Shown: positions 47,971-59,147 of the stretch, one piece after another
Layout: every line of letters begins with the position of its first letter
Position numbering within the stretch: the stretch's first letter is position 1
Source of the DNA: Albimonas sp963977235
GTDB taxonomy: Bacteria > Pseudomonadota > Alphaproteobacteria > Rhodobacterales > Rhodobacteraceae
Reading direction: 5' to 3'
NCBI RefSeq assembly: GCF_963977235.1
Contig: NZ_CAXBOD010000011.1
Coordinates: 35,874 to 99,873, forward strand
DNA length: 64,000 nt
The notes under the pieces: generated by a model
Told to the model about the DNA's origin: nothing
Databases searched by the model: none
Seen by the model: the letters and a program-made list of their open reading frames with translations, nothing else
Translations under genes and position numbers: made by a program

Positions 47971-48384
47971 ATGCCTGAAACCGTCCCCCTGGGCGGGACC
48001 GAGATCGTGGTGCTGGCGCTCGGCGGCGTGCTGCTGTTCGTGCAGTTCGTTCTGATGGCGGTGCCGGCGAACCGGCAGCTCGGCCCGAAGAACACCATGG
48101 GCCCGCGGGACACGCCGCTGGAGCTGCACGGCAAGGCCGGGCGGTTGCACCGGGCGCTTTCGAACATGCATGAATCGCTGCTGTTCTACGCGGTGGCGGC
48201 CCTCAGCGTGACCCTGCTGGGCGCGGCATCGCCGGTCACGGCGGCCTGCGCCTGGATCTGGCTGGCCGCCCGCGTGCTCTACGTGCCCGCCTACGCCTAC
48301 GGCTGGACCCCCGGCCGATCCCTCATCTTCGCGGTGGGCAATGGCGCCGCGCTCATTATGATCCTCGTCGCGCTGCTCGGCTGA
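47971..48384 (+). CDS. MAPEG-family membrane protein
   Basis: Predicted 137-residue four-helix membrane protein of the MAPEG family (membrane-associated proteins in eicosanoid and glutathione metabolism). The family pattern is seen in GKAGRLHRALSNMHESLLFY, where R-x-x-x-N-x-x-E occurs as RALSNMHE, and in AARVLYVPAYAYGW. Bacterial members are mostly of unknown activity; some have glutathione transferase or peroxidase activity. GAAGGGAG precedes the ATG. It lies between the two membrane hypotheticals and lpd, so three membrane proteins in a row sit inside a TCA-cycle operon. Confidence 0.85.
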   Translation: MPETVPLGGTEIVVLALGGVLLFVQFVLMAVPANRQLGPKNTMGPRDTPLELHGKAGRLHRALSNMHESLLFYAVAALSVTLLGAASPVTAACAWIWLAARVLYVPAYAYGWTPGRSLIFAVGNGAALIMILVALLG

Positions 48385-48432
48385 GAGCGCGCGGCCCGAA
48401 CCCGCGGGCGGAGACCCGCAAGGAGGACCTTC

Positions 48433-49833
<1,401 letters not shown>

Positions 49834-49864
49834 GGCCCCGCTCGGCGGCCCTTGCCGCCCCTCC

Positions 49865-49898
49865 ACGCCCGGCAGGCCCCGCGCCCGCCGGGCGTTTG
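49865..49898 (+). terminator. Rho-independent terminator of the suc-lpd cluster
   Basis: ACGCCCGGC (49865-49873) pairs with GCCGGGCGT (49887-49895), followed by TT and, after GCG, TTT. It is 31 bp after the lpd stop. Confidence 0.62.
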
Positions 49899-50001
49899 CG
49901 TTTCCGCCCCCTCGCGATCCGGGTGGACAGCCGCCCCCCGGCGCCCGAGGCTCGCGCCCGCGATGGCCGAGGCGACCGCCCGGCGAGGAAGGAGCGCGCC
50001 G

Positions 50002-50388
50002 ATGACCGAGACCTACGCCCTGCACGGAGAGATCGACTTCGCCGTCACCTTCATCTCGCCGGACCGCACGCTGGGCGAGATGCCGGTGCAGCCGGGCATC
50101 CTCAACCCGTTCGGCACGGTCCACGCCGGCGCGCTGATCTGGTTTGCCGACGTGCTCGCCACCCGCCACGTCTTCGGCGACGGCGCGGTCGAGGCGGGCA
50201 TGGCCTCGTTCCCCGTGGCCGTCACGCTGAACGCGCAGCTGCTCTCGAACCGCAACGACGGGGTGCTGACCGGCGAGTCGGCCTGGGTGAAGAAGGGCCG
50301 CCGCGTCTCGACCGTGCGCACGCTTGTCTCGGGGCCTGACGGCAAGGTCCTGCTCGATCTCACCTCGACCCACGTCTCCGCGCGCTGA
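50002..50388 (+). CDS. PaaI-type hotdog-fold thioesterase
   Basis: Predicted 128-residue hotdog thioesterase. The active-site segment is NPFGTVHAGALIWFADVLAT (about 32-51), with strands VAVTLNAQLLSNRNDG and VSTVRTLVSGPDGKVLLDLT. It would hydrolyse a small acyl-CoA, probably as a homotetramer. AGGAAGGAG precedes the ATG at 50002; the frame is open earlier but the family N-terminus begins here. It is a single gene between the lpd terminator and the GNAT gene. The substrate is unknown. Confidence 0.87.
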   Translation: MTETYALHGEIDFAVTFISPDRTLGEMPVQPGILNPFGTVHAGALIWFADVLATRHVFGDGAVEAGMASFPVAVTLNAQLLSNRNDGVLTGESAWVKKGRRVSTVRTLVSGPDGKVLLDLTSTHVSAR

Positions 50389-50578
50389 GCCGCGCCGGCG
50401 CTCCGCCCCGGTGTCGGCGAGGGCGGGCGGGTGGGGAGCCGACGCCGGGGCGGAGCGCCGGCGCGGCGGGGACGGCCTCCGGACGTGGCGTCATGCCCCC
50501 GGCCCTCCATCGACGCGCCCCGATTTCCCTGCCATTCTCGCCCCATCGCCCCGCCCGCCACCGCGGAGACCCGCCCCC

Positions 50579-51067
50579 ATGCGCCTGCGCCACGAGACAG
50601 AGGCCGACCGCGACACCGTCCGCCGCGTGATCGAGGCCGCCTTCGGCCGCGAGGACGAGGCGCACCTGGTTGACCGCCTGCACGCCGAGGACGCCGCCGC
50701 CATCAGCCTGGTCGCCGAGATCGACGGCGAGATCGCCGGCCACGTGATGTTCTCCCCCATGCGCAGCCCGCAGGGCGCGCTGGGCCTCGCCCCGGTCGCG
50801 GTCCGCCCGGACCTGCACGGCAAGGGCATCGGCGGCGCCCTGATCCGCGAAGGGCTGGAGGAGGCCCGCAAGACCGGCGCCTCGGGCGTCTTCGTGCTGG
50901 GCGATCCGCCCTACTACACGCGCTTCGGCTTCGCGCCGGAGACCGCGCGCGGCTACGCCACCCCCTTCGCCGGCCCGTTCCTGATGGCCCTCGAACTGAC
51001 CCCCGGCGCGCTGCGCGGCGAGGGGGACCTCGCCTACGCCCGCGCCTTCGACGACCTCGCCGAATGA
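50579..51067 (+). CDS. GNAT-family N-acetyltransferase (YhbS-like)
   Basis: Predicted 162-residue acetyltransferase. The acetyl-CoA loop is LAPVAVRPDLHGKGIGGALI (about 80-99); GVFVLGDPPYYTRFGFAPET is typical of the YhbS subgroup. The ribosome site is modest (CGGAGACC). Its stop overlaps the start of the ABC permease gene (ATGA at 51064-51067), so it is translationally coupled to the peptide-transporter genes. That coupling suggests it may modify the imported compound or confer self-protection, an inference only. Confidence 0.88.
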   Translation: MRLRHETEADRDTVRRVIEAAFGREDEAHLVDRLHAEDAAAISLVAEIDGEIAGHVMFSPMRSPQGALGLAPVAVRPDLHGKGIGGALIREGLEEARKTGASGVFVLGDPPYYTRFGFAPETARGYATPFAGPFLMALELTPGALRGEGDLAYARAFDDLAE

Positions 51068-52014
51068 CAGCCTTCCTCCTGCAGCGCGCCTTCACCCTCG
51101 CGCTCACCCTGCTGGCGGCCACCGTCGCCATCTTCCTGCTGCTGGAAGTCGTCCCCGGCGACCCGGCCCTGACCATGATGGGCATGAACGCCGACCCCGC
51201 CGCGGTCGAGGCGCTGCGCGAGCAGCTGGGCCTCAACGCGCCGCTGGTCGAGCGCTACGTCTCCTGGATGGGCGACATGCTCACCGGCGACTTCGGGACC
51301 TCCTACACCTACAAGACCCCGGTGACCGAGCTGGTGCTCGAGCGACTGGTGGTGACCCTGCCGCTGACCCTCTACGCGCTGACCCTCTCGACCCTGATCG
51401 CGATTCCCGCGGGGATCGCGGCGGCGGCGCGGCGGAACTCTCCCGCGGATCTGACGATCATGGGGATCACCCAGATCGGCATCGCGGTGCCCAACTTCTG
51501 GTTCGCGATGCTGCTGGTGATCCTGTTCGCCTCGGTGCTGCAGATGTTCCAGGCGGGCGGGTTTCCGGGCTGGGACGCGGGGTTCTTCGCGGGGATGAAG
51601 TCGCTGACCCTGCCCGCCGTCGCGCTGGCCCTGCCGCAGGCGGCGATCCTGACCCGGATCATGCGCTCCTCGCTGCTCGACGCGATGGGCGAGGACTATG
51701 TGCGCACGGCGCGCGCCAAGGGCCTCAGCCGATCCCAGGCCCTGCGCCGCCACGCCCTGCGCAACGCCCTGATCCCGGTGCTGACCATCATCGGCATGCA
51801 GTTCAGCTTCCTGATCACCGGCGCGATCATCATCGAGAACGTGTTCTTCCTGCCCGGCCTCGGCCGGCTGGTGTTCCAGGGCGTCGCCCAGCGCGACCTG
51901 ATCGTGGTCAAATCGGTCATCGTGCTGATGGTCTTCGCGGTGGTCATCGTCACCCTGCTGGTGGACATGGCCTACGCCCTCGTCGATCCGCGCCTGCGGG
52001 AGGGGCGGCGATGA
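51064..52014 (+). CDS. Dipeptide/oligopeptide-type ABC transporter permease (DppB-like)
   Basis: Predicted 316-residue inner-membrane permease. It begins MTAFLLQRAFTLALTLLAAT, the usual first helix, and continues with EVVPGDPALTMMG and WMGDMLTGDFGTSYTYKTPV. The coupling loop that meets the ATPase is EDYVRTARAKGLSRSQALRRH. About six helices are visible. It overlaps both neighbours by 4 nt, so GNAT, DppB-like, DppC-like and ATPase genes form a tight operon. Substrates of the family are di- or oligopeptides, nickel, or glutathione; the actual one is not evident. Confidence 0.94.
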   Translation: MTAFLLQRAFTLALTLLAATVAIFLLLEVVPGDPALTMMGMNADPAAVEALREQLGLNAPLVERYVSWMGDMLTGDFGTSYTYKTPVTELVLERLVVTLPLTLYALTLSTLIAIPAGIAAAARRNSPADLTIMGITQIGIAVPNFWFAMLLVILFASVLQMFQAGGFPGWDAGFFAGMKSLTLPAVALALPQAAILTRIMRSSLLDAMGEDYVRTARAKGLSRSQALRRHALRNALIPVLTIIGMQFSFLITGAIIIENVFFLPGLGRLVFQGVAQRDLIVVKSVIVLMVFAVVIVTLLVDMAYALVDPRLREGRR

Positions 52015-52825
52015 GGGTCTCGGCCTCGCTCCTCGTCGGCGTGGCGCTCTCGTCGCTGTTCGTCGCCGCCGCGCTGATCAGCTACCTGTGGACGCCCTTC
52101 GACGTCGAGAAGATGGCCGTCGCCGCCCGCCTGAAGCCGCCGGGGGCGGAGTTCTGGTTCGGCACCGACCATTTCGGGCGGGACATCTTCTCGATGGTGA
52201 TGGTCGGCGCCCGGACCTCGATCGCGGTGGCGCTGGTGGCGGTGGGCATCGGCGCGGTCTTCGGCGTGCCGCTGGGCCTGCTCGCGGCCGCCAACCGCGG
52301 GGCCTGGTACGACGAGCTGATCATGCGCTTCAACGACCTGGTCTTCGCCTTCCCCGCGCTGCTGCTGGCGATCCTGTTCACCGCCACGCTGGGTCCCGGC
52401 GCGATCAACGCGATCCTGGCCATCGGCATCTTCAACATCCCCGTGTTCGCCCGCCTCTCCCGCGGCGCCGCGCTCAGCCTGTGGACGCGGGAGTATATCC
52501 TGGCGGCGCGCACGGCGGGCAAGCGCTCGGCCCGGATCTCGGCCGAGCACATCCTGCCCAACATCCTCAACCTGCTGATCGTGCAGGCGACGATCCAGTT
52601 CTCGCTGGCGATCCTGGCCGAGGCGGGGCTGAGCTATCTGGGTCTGGGCACGCAGCCGCCGATCCCGTCCTGGGGACGGATGCTGTCCGAGGCGCAGACG
52701 ATGATCTATGTGGCGCCGTGGTTCGCGATCTTCCCCGGCCTCGCCATCGTGCTGACCGTGCTGGGGCTGAACCTGATGGGCGACGGGCTGCGCGACTGGC
52801 TCGACCCCAAGCTGAGGCGCGCGCG

Positions 52826-52829
<4 letters not shown>
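52011..52829 (+). CDS. Dipeptide/oligopeptide-type ABC transporter permease (DppC-like)
   Basis: Predicted 272-residue permease, partner of the DppB-like protein. An N-terminal helix (SASLLVGVALSSLFVAAALI) is followed by FWFGTDHFGRDIFSMVMVGA, the typical DppC segment. The coupling loop is REYILAARTAGKRSARISAE, and LSYLGLGTQPPIPSWGRMLS is near the C-terminus. The start overlaps the preceding stop (ATGA at 52011-52014), and its stop overlaps the ATPase start (ATGA at 52826-52829). Confidence 0.94.
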
Positions 52830-54421
<1,592 letters not shown>

Positions 54422-54452
54422 GGCGCATTTCAATGCGCCGCGATCACCAGCG

Positions 54453-54536
54453 CGCCCCGGGCCTGACCCGGGGTCTCCGCCGCTCTCGGCCGCCGGCGTT
54501 GCGCTGGAGGCCCCGGGTCAGGCCCGGGGCGCGCGC
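54453..54536. repeat. REP-like inverted pair at a convergent gene junction
   Basis: The left arm (54453-54478, GCCCCGGGCCTGACCCGGGG core) and right arm (54506-54536, CCCCGGGTCAGGCCCGGGG core) are inverted copies around a 27-bp loop. They lie between the convergent ends of the ABC transporter and penicillin-acylase-family genes. Each arm is itself a palindrome. Related units are at 9813-9839 and 59108-59130. It probably also ends transcription from both sides. Confidence 0.75.
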
Positions 54537-54561
54537 GTGCTCCCCGCCCGTCGCGCCCGGG

Positions 54562-56856
54562 TCAGGCCGGCGTCAGCGCCACCCGGAAGTCCACCGCCGC
54601 CTCGACCGCCGCGTCGGTGTAGAGGAACGGCACGTACTCCCCCTTCGCCCACAGCGGCGCGAGATCCCGGTAGTGGGGCGAGGCCGGATCCCCCGACTGC
54701 CCCGGCGCGTTGACGCACACCGAGGCGTCCCAGTTCCCCACATCCACCACGAAGCGGACCGAGGCCCCCGCGATCACCCGGAAATCCGTGCCGCGATAGG
54801 CGGCCATCATCACCGTGGTGTAATCGCCGCCCTTGGCGAGCGGGCCGATGTTGAGCCCCTCGTCCATGCGGGCCAGGGGGTGTTCGAAGAACCCCTTGTG
54901 CAGCTCGCCCCAGGCCCAGGCGGTCTCGTCGGCGCCGTAGCGCTCGACGAGATCCGCATGGGCCTGGGCCAGGGTCTCCGCCAGCAGGGCGTCGCGAGCC
55001 TCGAGGGGAGCGGCGCCGAAGCGGGCGTCCGGGGTCTCGAGCGCCGAGACGATGCCCTCGACGTCGCCCGGCGCGAACAGGACCGCGGGGAGCTGCGGCG
55101 CGACCAGCGCCAGCAGCCCCGCCTTCAGCCGCCGCGTCCACCACCAGCCCATCAGCAGGGCGGCGGCCGAGTCCGCCCGGTAGGCGCCGTCCCAGTCCGC
55201 CAGCAGCGCCCGGCCGGGCGTGTCGTCGGGCAGCGCCGCGACCAGCTTCGCCAGCCGCTGCGCGGGCAGCGAGGTCACATCGGTCTGCAGCGCCTGGCTG
55301 GCGGCCACCGAATGCGCCGCGTCAGCCGACAGCACCGCCTCGATCCGGGCGGCGCGGGTGTTCTCCAGCCACTCGAACCCGATCTGGGTCTGCGACTGGT
55401 CGTAGCCCTGCGGCAGGTTGAACTCGTTGGCGGAATGGACGAAGCCCCGCTCCGGGTTGATCTCGTGGGGCAGCGCCTCGAGCGGATGGAACCCCTCCCA
55501 CTCGTTCGCGCCGTCGCCCTTCGCGGGCAGCAGGCCGGTCCAGGTCCGGCGCACCGGGACCATGCCGGCGGGCTGCCAGCAGATGTCGCCGCCCTCGTCG
55601 GCCCAGACATGGTTCAGCGAGGGGGTGGCGAAGCGCTTCAGCGCCTCGCGGAACTCGGACGCCGACTGCGCGCGCATGGTCGAGAGCCCGCCGAAATAGG
55701 CCGCCGAGCCCGGCTCGAACCACACCGAGCGCAGGGAGAACAGCCGCCCCCCCTCCCGCAGCAGGACCGGGCCGTGGGCGGTGAACTCCAGGACGTGGGT
55801 CTGGGGAGCGTGGCCGGCGATCTCGAAGACCTCCTCGACCCGCTCGATGTCCGTCCAGCCCTCGGGCCCGCGGTAGCGGTCGCCGTCCAGCTCGTAGACG
55901 TAGACGTCCTCCTGGTCGGTCCCGAAGATGGTCTGGGTGAAGGCGCCCCGCCCGTTGTGACCCATCGAGATGCCGGGCATCGAGGGCTCGCCCGCCCCGA
56001 TCACGTCCAGCCCCGGCGCGGTCAGGTGCACGAGATAGCGCAGCGAGGGCAGCCCGTGCGCGCGATGCGGATCGCCCGCGCAGATCGGCCGTCCGGTGGC
56101 GGTGCGCGCGGCCGAGACCGCCCAGTTGTTCGACCCCGTCCAGGCGGCGTCGGCGACCACCCCCTCCAGCTCGTCGACCTTGCGCCACTTGCCGGCCTGC
56201 TCCAGCGGGCAGTCCATGCGGTCCTTGGGGAAGGTCGCGGGGGCGGTGGCGAGCCGGAACAGGTCCAGCGCCGCCAGCGGGATCTCGTCGAACGGGGCGG
56301 CGGGCTCTCCGGCGTCGACCGGAGGCTCGAGGTTGCGGCGCAGCAGGTCGGTCTCCGGCCCGGTCTTCGCCAGAACCTGCGCGCGGATCACCTCCGAGAG
56401 CGCGTTGCGGGTCAGCGCGTGGGAGCGGACGCGCACCAGATCCTGGGGGGCGAATTTTTCGGGGCGCGTGCCGGTGAGGGCGAATTCGGGGGGAAGGGGG
56501 GCCTCGCCCGCCTCGATCGCGTCGATCCAGGCGTTCACCCCTTCGGCGAAGCGGGTGCAGATCATCTCGGCGTCGTCGCCGTAGGCCGCCCATTCCGCCG
56601 CCATGTCCCCGCGGTAGAGGAAGGCGCGCGAGGCGCGGTCCTGCTCGAGGAACCCGGGGCCGAAGCTGGCGGCCAGCCGGCCCAGCCCCCGCTTGCGCCA
56701 CAGGTCGATCTGCCAGAGGCGGTCGCGCGCCGCGTTGGCGCCCTGGGCGAAGAACAGGTCCGACAGGCTCTGCGCCTTGATGTGCGGGATGCCCCAGCGG
56801 TCGACCCGGATCTCGGCGGGGGCGGCGAGGCCGGCGAGGGCGAGGCTCTTGCTCAT
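54562..56856 (-). CDS. Penicillin acylase-family N-terminal nucleophile hydrolase
   Basis: Predicted 764-residue precursor of the penicillin acylase (penicillin amidase/AHL acylase) family. The nucleophile is S242 in AWTGSNNWAVS, where autocatalytic cleavage should free the serine at the N-terminus of the beta chain. Alpha-chain features include VDRWGIPHIKAQS and GANAARDRLWQIDLWRKRGL; beta-chain features include GDPHRAHGLPS and MGHNGRGAFTQTIFGTDQED. Family members cleave amide bonds of penicillins, acyl-homoserine lactones or other N-acyl compounds. No signal peptide is visible, whereas classical members are exported, so this one may act in the cytoplasm. It is convergent with the peptide ABC operon. 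The substrate is unknown. Confidence 0.92.
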   Translation of the reverse strand: MSKSLALAGLAAPAEIRVDRWGIPHIKAQSLSDLFFAQGANAARDRLWQIDLWRKRGLGRLAASFGPGFLEQDRASRAFLYRGDMAAEWAAYGDDAEMICTRFAEGVNAWIDAIEAGEAPLPPEFALTGTRPEKFAPQDLVRVRSHALTRNALSEVIRAQVLAKTGPETDLLRRNLEPPVDAGEPAAPFDEIPLAALDLFRLATAPATFPKDRMDCPLEQAGKWRKVDELEGVVADAAWTGSNNWAVSAARTATGRPICAGDPHRAHGLPSLRYLVHLTAPGLDVIGAGEPSMPGISMGHNGRGAFTQTIFGTDQEDVYVYELDGDRYRGPEGWTDIERVEEVFEIAGHAPQTHVLEFTAHGPVLLREGGRLFSLRSVWFEPGSAAYFGGLSTMRAQSASEFREALKRFATPSLNHVWADEGGDICWQPAGMVPVRRTWTGLLPAKGDGANEWEGFHPLEALPHEINPERGFVHSANEFNLPQGYDQSQTQIGFEWLENTRAARIEAVLSADAAHSVAASQALQTDVTSLPAQRLAKLVAALPDDTPGRALLADWDGAYRADSAAALLMGWWWTRRLKAGLLALVAPQLPAVLFAPGDVEGIVSALETPDARFGAAPLEARDALLAETLAQAHADLVERYGADETAWAWGELHKGFFEHPLARMDEGLNIGPLAKGGDYTTVMMAAYRGTDFRVIAGASVRFVVDVGNWDASVCVNAPGQSGDPASPHYRDLAPLWAKGEYVPFLYTDAAVEAAVDFRVALTPA

Positions 56857-56885
56857 GAGGGGGGGCCTTTCGTGATTGCCCGGGC

Positions 56886-56914
56886 AGCTTAGGATCGGGC
56901 CCCGTCCCGCGCAA
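56886..56914 (-). promoter_or_regulatory. Candidate promoter of the penicillin-acylase-family gene
   Basis: On the minus strand, TTGCGC (56914-56909), 17 bp, TAAGCT (56891-56886), about 30 bp before the ATG. Spacing is ideal and the hexamers are moderate matches. Confidence 0.5.
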
Positions 56915-56952
56915 TACGCCTGAATTGTCTGCAGAGACGCTCGCGCGCGTCC

Positions 56953-57642
56953 TCAGCCGAGCCCCACCGCCCGCCGCGCCAGCGCCGGCAGCTCTGCGAA
57001 ATCGGAGAAGGCGGCGACGGGGGCCAGATCCTCCGCCGGGCCGTGGCGGTAGCCTTCGAGGTGCAGCAGGAACGGCAGCTCGGCGGCGCGCGCGGTCTGG
57101 GCGTCGGTCTCGCTGTCGCCGAGATAGGCGGCGGGGCCCTCGCCCAGCGGGGCCAGGGCCGCGGCGATCACCCGGCGGTCGGGCTTCAGCACCTCCTGCC
57201 CGTCGTCGCCGCGCAGGCTGTCGCCGCCGACCACGTGGTCGATCGCAAAGCCCAGGCCGGTCAGCAGGCGGCGGGCCTTGGCCTCGGTCTTCTGGGTGCA
57301 GACGGACAGGCGCCAGCCTTCGGCGGCCAGCGCCGCCAGCGCCGCCACTGCGCCGGGATAGGCGGTCGAGGCCTCGAGCGGATCGTAGCCGTCGCGGAAG
57401 GCGGTCAGGAACGGGGTGACGTCGCCGCCGGGCACGCCGCCGGTGTGGGTCAGCAGGCGCTCGACCTGCACCCGCTGGCCGCGGCCGACAAAGCCCTTGT
57501 AGGTCTCGACCGTCACCGGCGGCCGGCCCAGCGCCGCCAGCAGCCGGTTGCCCGCCGCGCAGAGGCTGGGGGCGCTGTCGGCCAGCGTGCCGTCAAGATC
57601 GCAGACCAGGCGCGGCGCGCGCGCATCGGGGCTCGGGGGCAT
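56953..57642 (-). CDS. gph: Phosphoglycolate phosphatase (HAD family)
   Basis: Predicted 229-residue HAD hydrolase. Motif I is LVCDLDGTLADSAPSL with the nucleophile and acid aspartates, the cap contains YKGFVGRGQRVQVERLL, motif II is LSVCTQKTE, and motif III/IV is AAYLGDSETDAQTARAAELP. The cap sequence is of the Gph type, dephosphorylating 2-phosphoglycolate from oxygenase side reactions or DNA repair. It lies 60 bp downstream of the MFS transporter gene on the same strand. An alternative would be another small-molecule HAD phosphatase, since specificity in this family is hard to read. Confidence 0.85.
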   Translation of the reverse strand: MPPSPDARAPRLVCDLDGTLADSAPSLCAAGNRLLAALGRPPVTVETYKGFVGRGQRVQVERLLTHTGGVPGGDVTPFLTAFRDGYDPLEASTAYPGAVAALAALAAEGWRLSVCTQKTEAKARRLLTGLGFAIDHVVGGDSLRGDDGQEVLKPDRRVIAAALAPLGEGPAAYLGDSETDAQTARAAELPFLLHLEGYRHGPAEDLAPVAAFSDFAELPALARRAVGLG

Positions 57643-57702
57643 GGGCTCTCCGGGGGAAGGGCGTCGGGCGGGGGGAAACCAAGCCCGGCCCGGAATGCGG
57701 GG

Positions 57703-58917
57703 TCAATCGCGCCCGACGACGCGCCCGCCCGAGAAGACCAGCAGCCCGATCGCGGCCAGCACCATCGCCGCCGAGCAGAACGGCAGCACGGCGGGCCCGA
57801 AGGCCTCGTAGACGGCGCCGGCCACCGTCGCCCCCACCGCCATGCCGAGATAGACCGCCGAGCTGTTGAGCGCGAGCGTCAGCGACGCCCGCTCGGGGTC
57901 GAGGGCGACCAGCAGGCTCTGCACCGGGACCATGATCATCATGCCCGAGCCCGCCCACAGGGTCATCAGCGCGATCGCCGTCCAGGCCGGCCAGTCGGCC
58001 GCGAAGGGCAGGCACAGCATCACCAGCAACGTGGTGACCATGCTGGCGATGGCAGCCCCGCGGGCGCCCATCGCCGACACCGCGCGGGCGGCGAAGATGT
58101 TGCCCGCGATGCCGCCGAAGCCGAACATGAACAGCGCCGGCGGGATCATCGAAGCCTCGAGCCGGCCGACCTCGGCCAGCCACACCGCGATCAGCGCGTA
58201 GGTCGAGAACATGCCCACGACCGAGACCCCGCAGGCCGCCACCGTCATCGCCAGCGGCCGGTTGCGCAGCACCGCCATCAGCGTGGCGATGGAGGCGCGC
58301 GAGCCCTTGTTGGCCGCCGGCAGCAGTTGCCAGACCACCACCGCGCAGATCACCGCGGCCAGCGCCAGCGCGCCCCAGGCCCAGCGCCAGCCCAGCGTCT
58401 GCGCCAGGAACGAGGCCAGCGGCACGCCCAGCACCGACGAGGCCGTGACCCCCCCGAAGACCATCGCCAGCGCGCGGGCCCGATCCTCGGGCGCGACGAG
58501 CGTGGCGGCGGCGGCGGTCAGGAACGGGCCGGTCATCGCCGCGCCGAGGCCCATCAGCAGGCGGGCCGCGATCAGCACCGGATAGGAGGGCGCCGCGGCC
58601 GAGATCACGCAGCCCGCGGCAATGGCGGTCAGCCCGCCGGCGATGGCCGCGCGGCGGCGCAGGTGGCCCGCGACCGCCTGGGCGGCCGGCGCGGTCAGCG
58701 CGTAGACGACGGAGAACACGGTCACCAGGCTCGCCACCGCGGCGGCCGACACGCCGAGCCCGGCCTGAATCTCCTCGACCATGCCCACCGCGCCCAGCGA
58801 GGCGCAGCCCAGCACGAAATAGGCCCCGCCCAGCGCGAACAGCGCCACGCGCGGGAAGCCGGGATGCTGGGACGAGGGCGCGGACATCGTCTGGGAAGAC
58901 GCTTCGCAGAGAGACAT
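57703..58917 (-). CDS. Major facilitator superfamily transporter (drug/arabinose efflux type)
   Basis: Predicted 404-residue, about 12-helix MFS protein. The conserved motif between helices 2 and 3 is degenerate (AVAGHLRRRAAIAGG), and helix 5 has the antiporter-like GVTASSVLGVPLASFLAQTLGWRW. It matches the AraJ/YdhP-like efflux group. The ATG at 58917 has AGGTG at 8 nt; another start ten codons in (58887) is possible. The upstream region holds a GTTTACCTTAC element near 58995-59006 that could be a control site. The exported compound is unknown. Confidence 0.87.
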   Translation of the reverse strand: MSLCEASSQTMSAPSSQHPGFPRVALFALGGAYFVLGCASLGAVGMVEEIQAGLGVSAAAVASLVTVFSVVYALTAPAAQAVAGHLRRRAAIAGGLTAIAAGCVISAAAPSYPVLIAARLLMGLGAAMTGPFLTAAAATLVAPEDRARALAMVFGGVTASSVLGVPLASFLAQTLGWRWAWGALALAAVICAVVVWQLLPAANKGSRASIATLMAVLRNRPLAMTVAACGVSVVGMFSTYALIAVWLAEVGRLEASMIPPALFMFGFGGIAGNIFAARAVSAMGARGAAIASMVTTLLVMLCLPFAADWPAWTAIALMTLWAGSGMMIMVPVQSLLVALDPERASLTLALNSSAVYLGMAVGATVAGAVYEAFGPAVLPFCSAAMVLAAIGLLVFSGGRVVGRD

Positions 58918-59107
58918 ACGGGAACACCTGACCGGGCGGCAGGGAGGCCGCGGTTGCGGTGCAACATGGCCCAGCAGGGGCCGAAAGGCAATAAGGCGGC
59001 CGAAGTTTACCTTACGGCTCAAGGGGCGCCGTCTGCGCTCCGCCGGCCCGTCCGAGCCTTGGCGTTCGGGCCGCAGGCCGTGCGTCGTCTCGGTTGCCGA
59101 TCGCGCG

Positions 59108-59130
59108 AGGCCCCGGGTCAGGCCCGGGGC
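59108..59130. repeat. REP-like palindrome, single copy
   Basis: CCCCGGGTCAGGCCCGGGG core, identical to the right arm of the inverted pair at 54506-54536. It lies just past the end of priA (stop at 59148 on the minus strand). Confidence 0.7.
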
Positions 59131-59147
59131 ACGGCGGCAAGCGGCCC

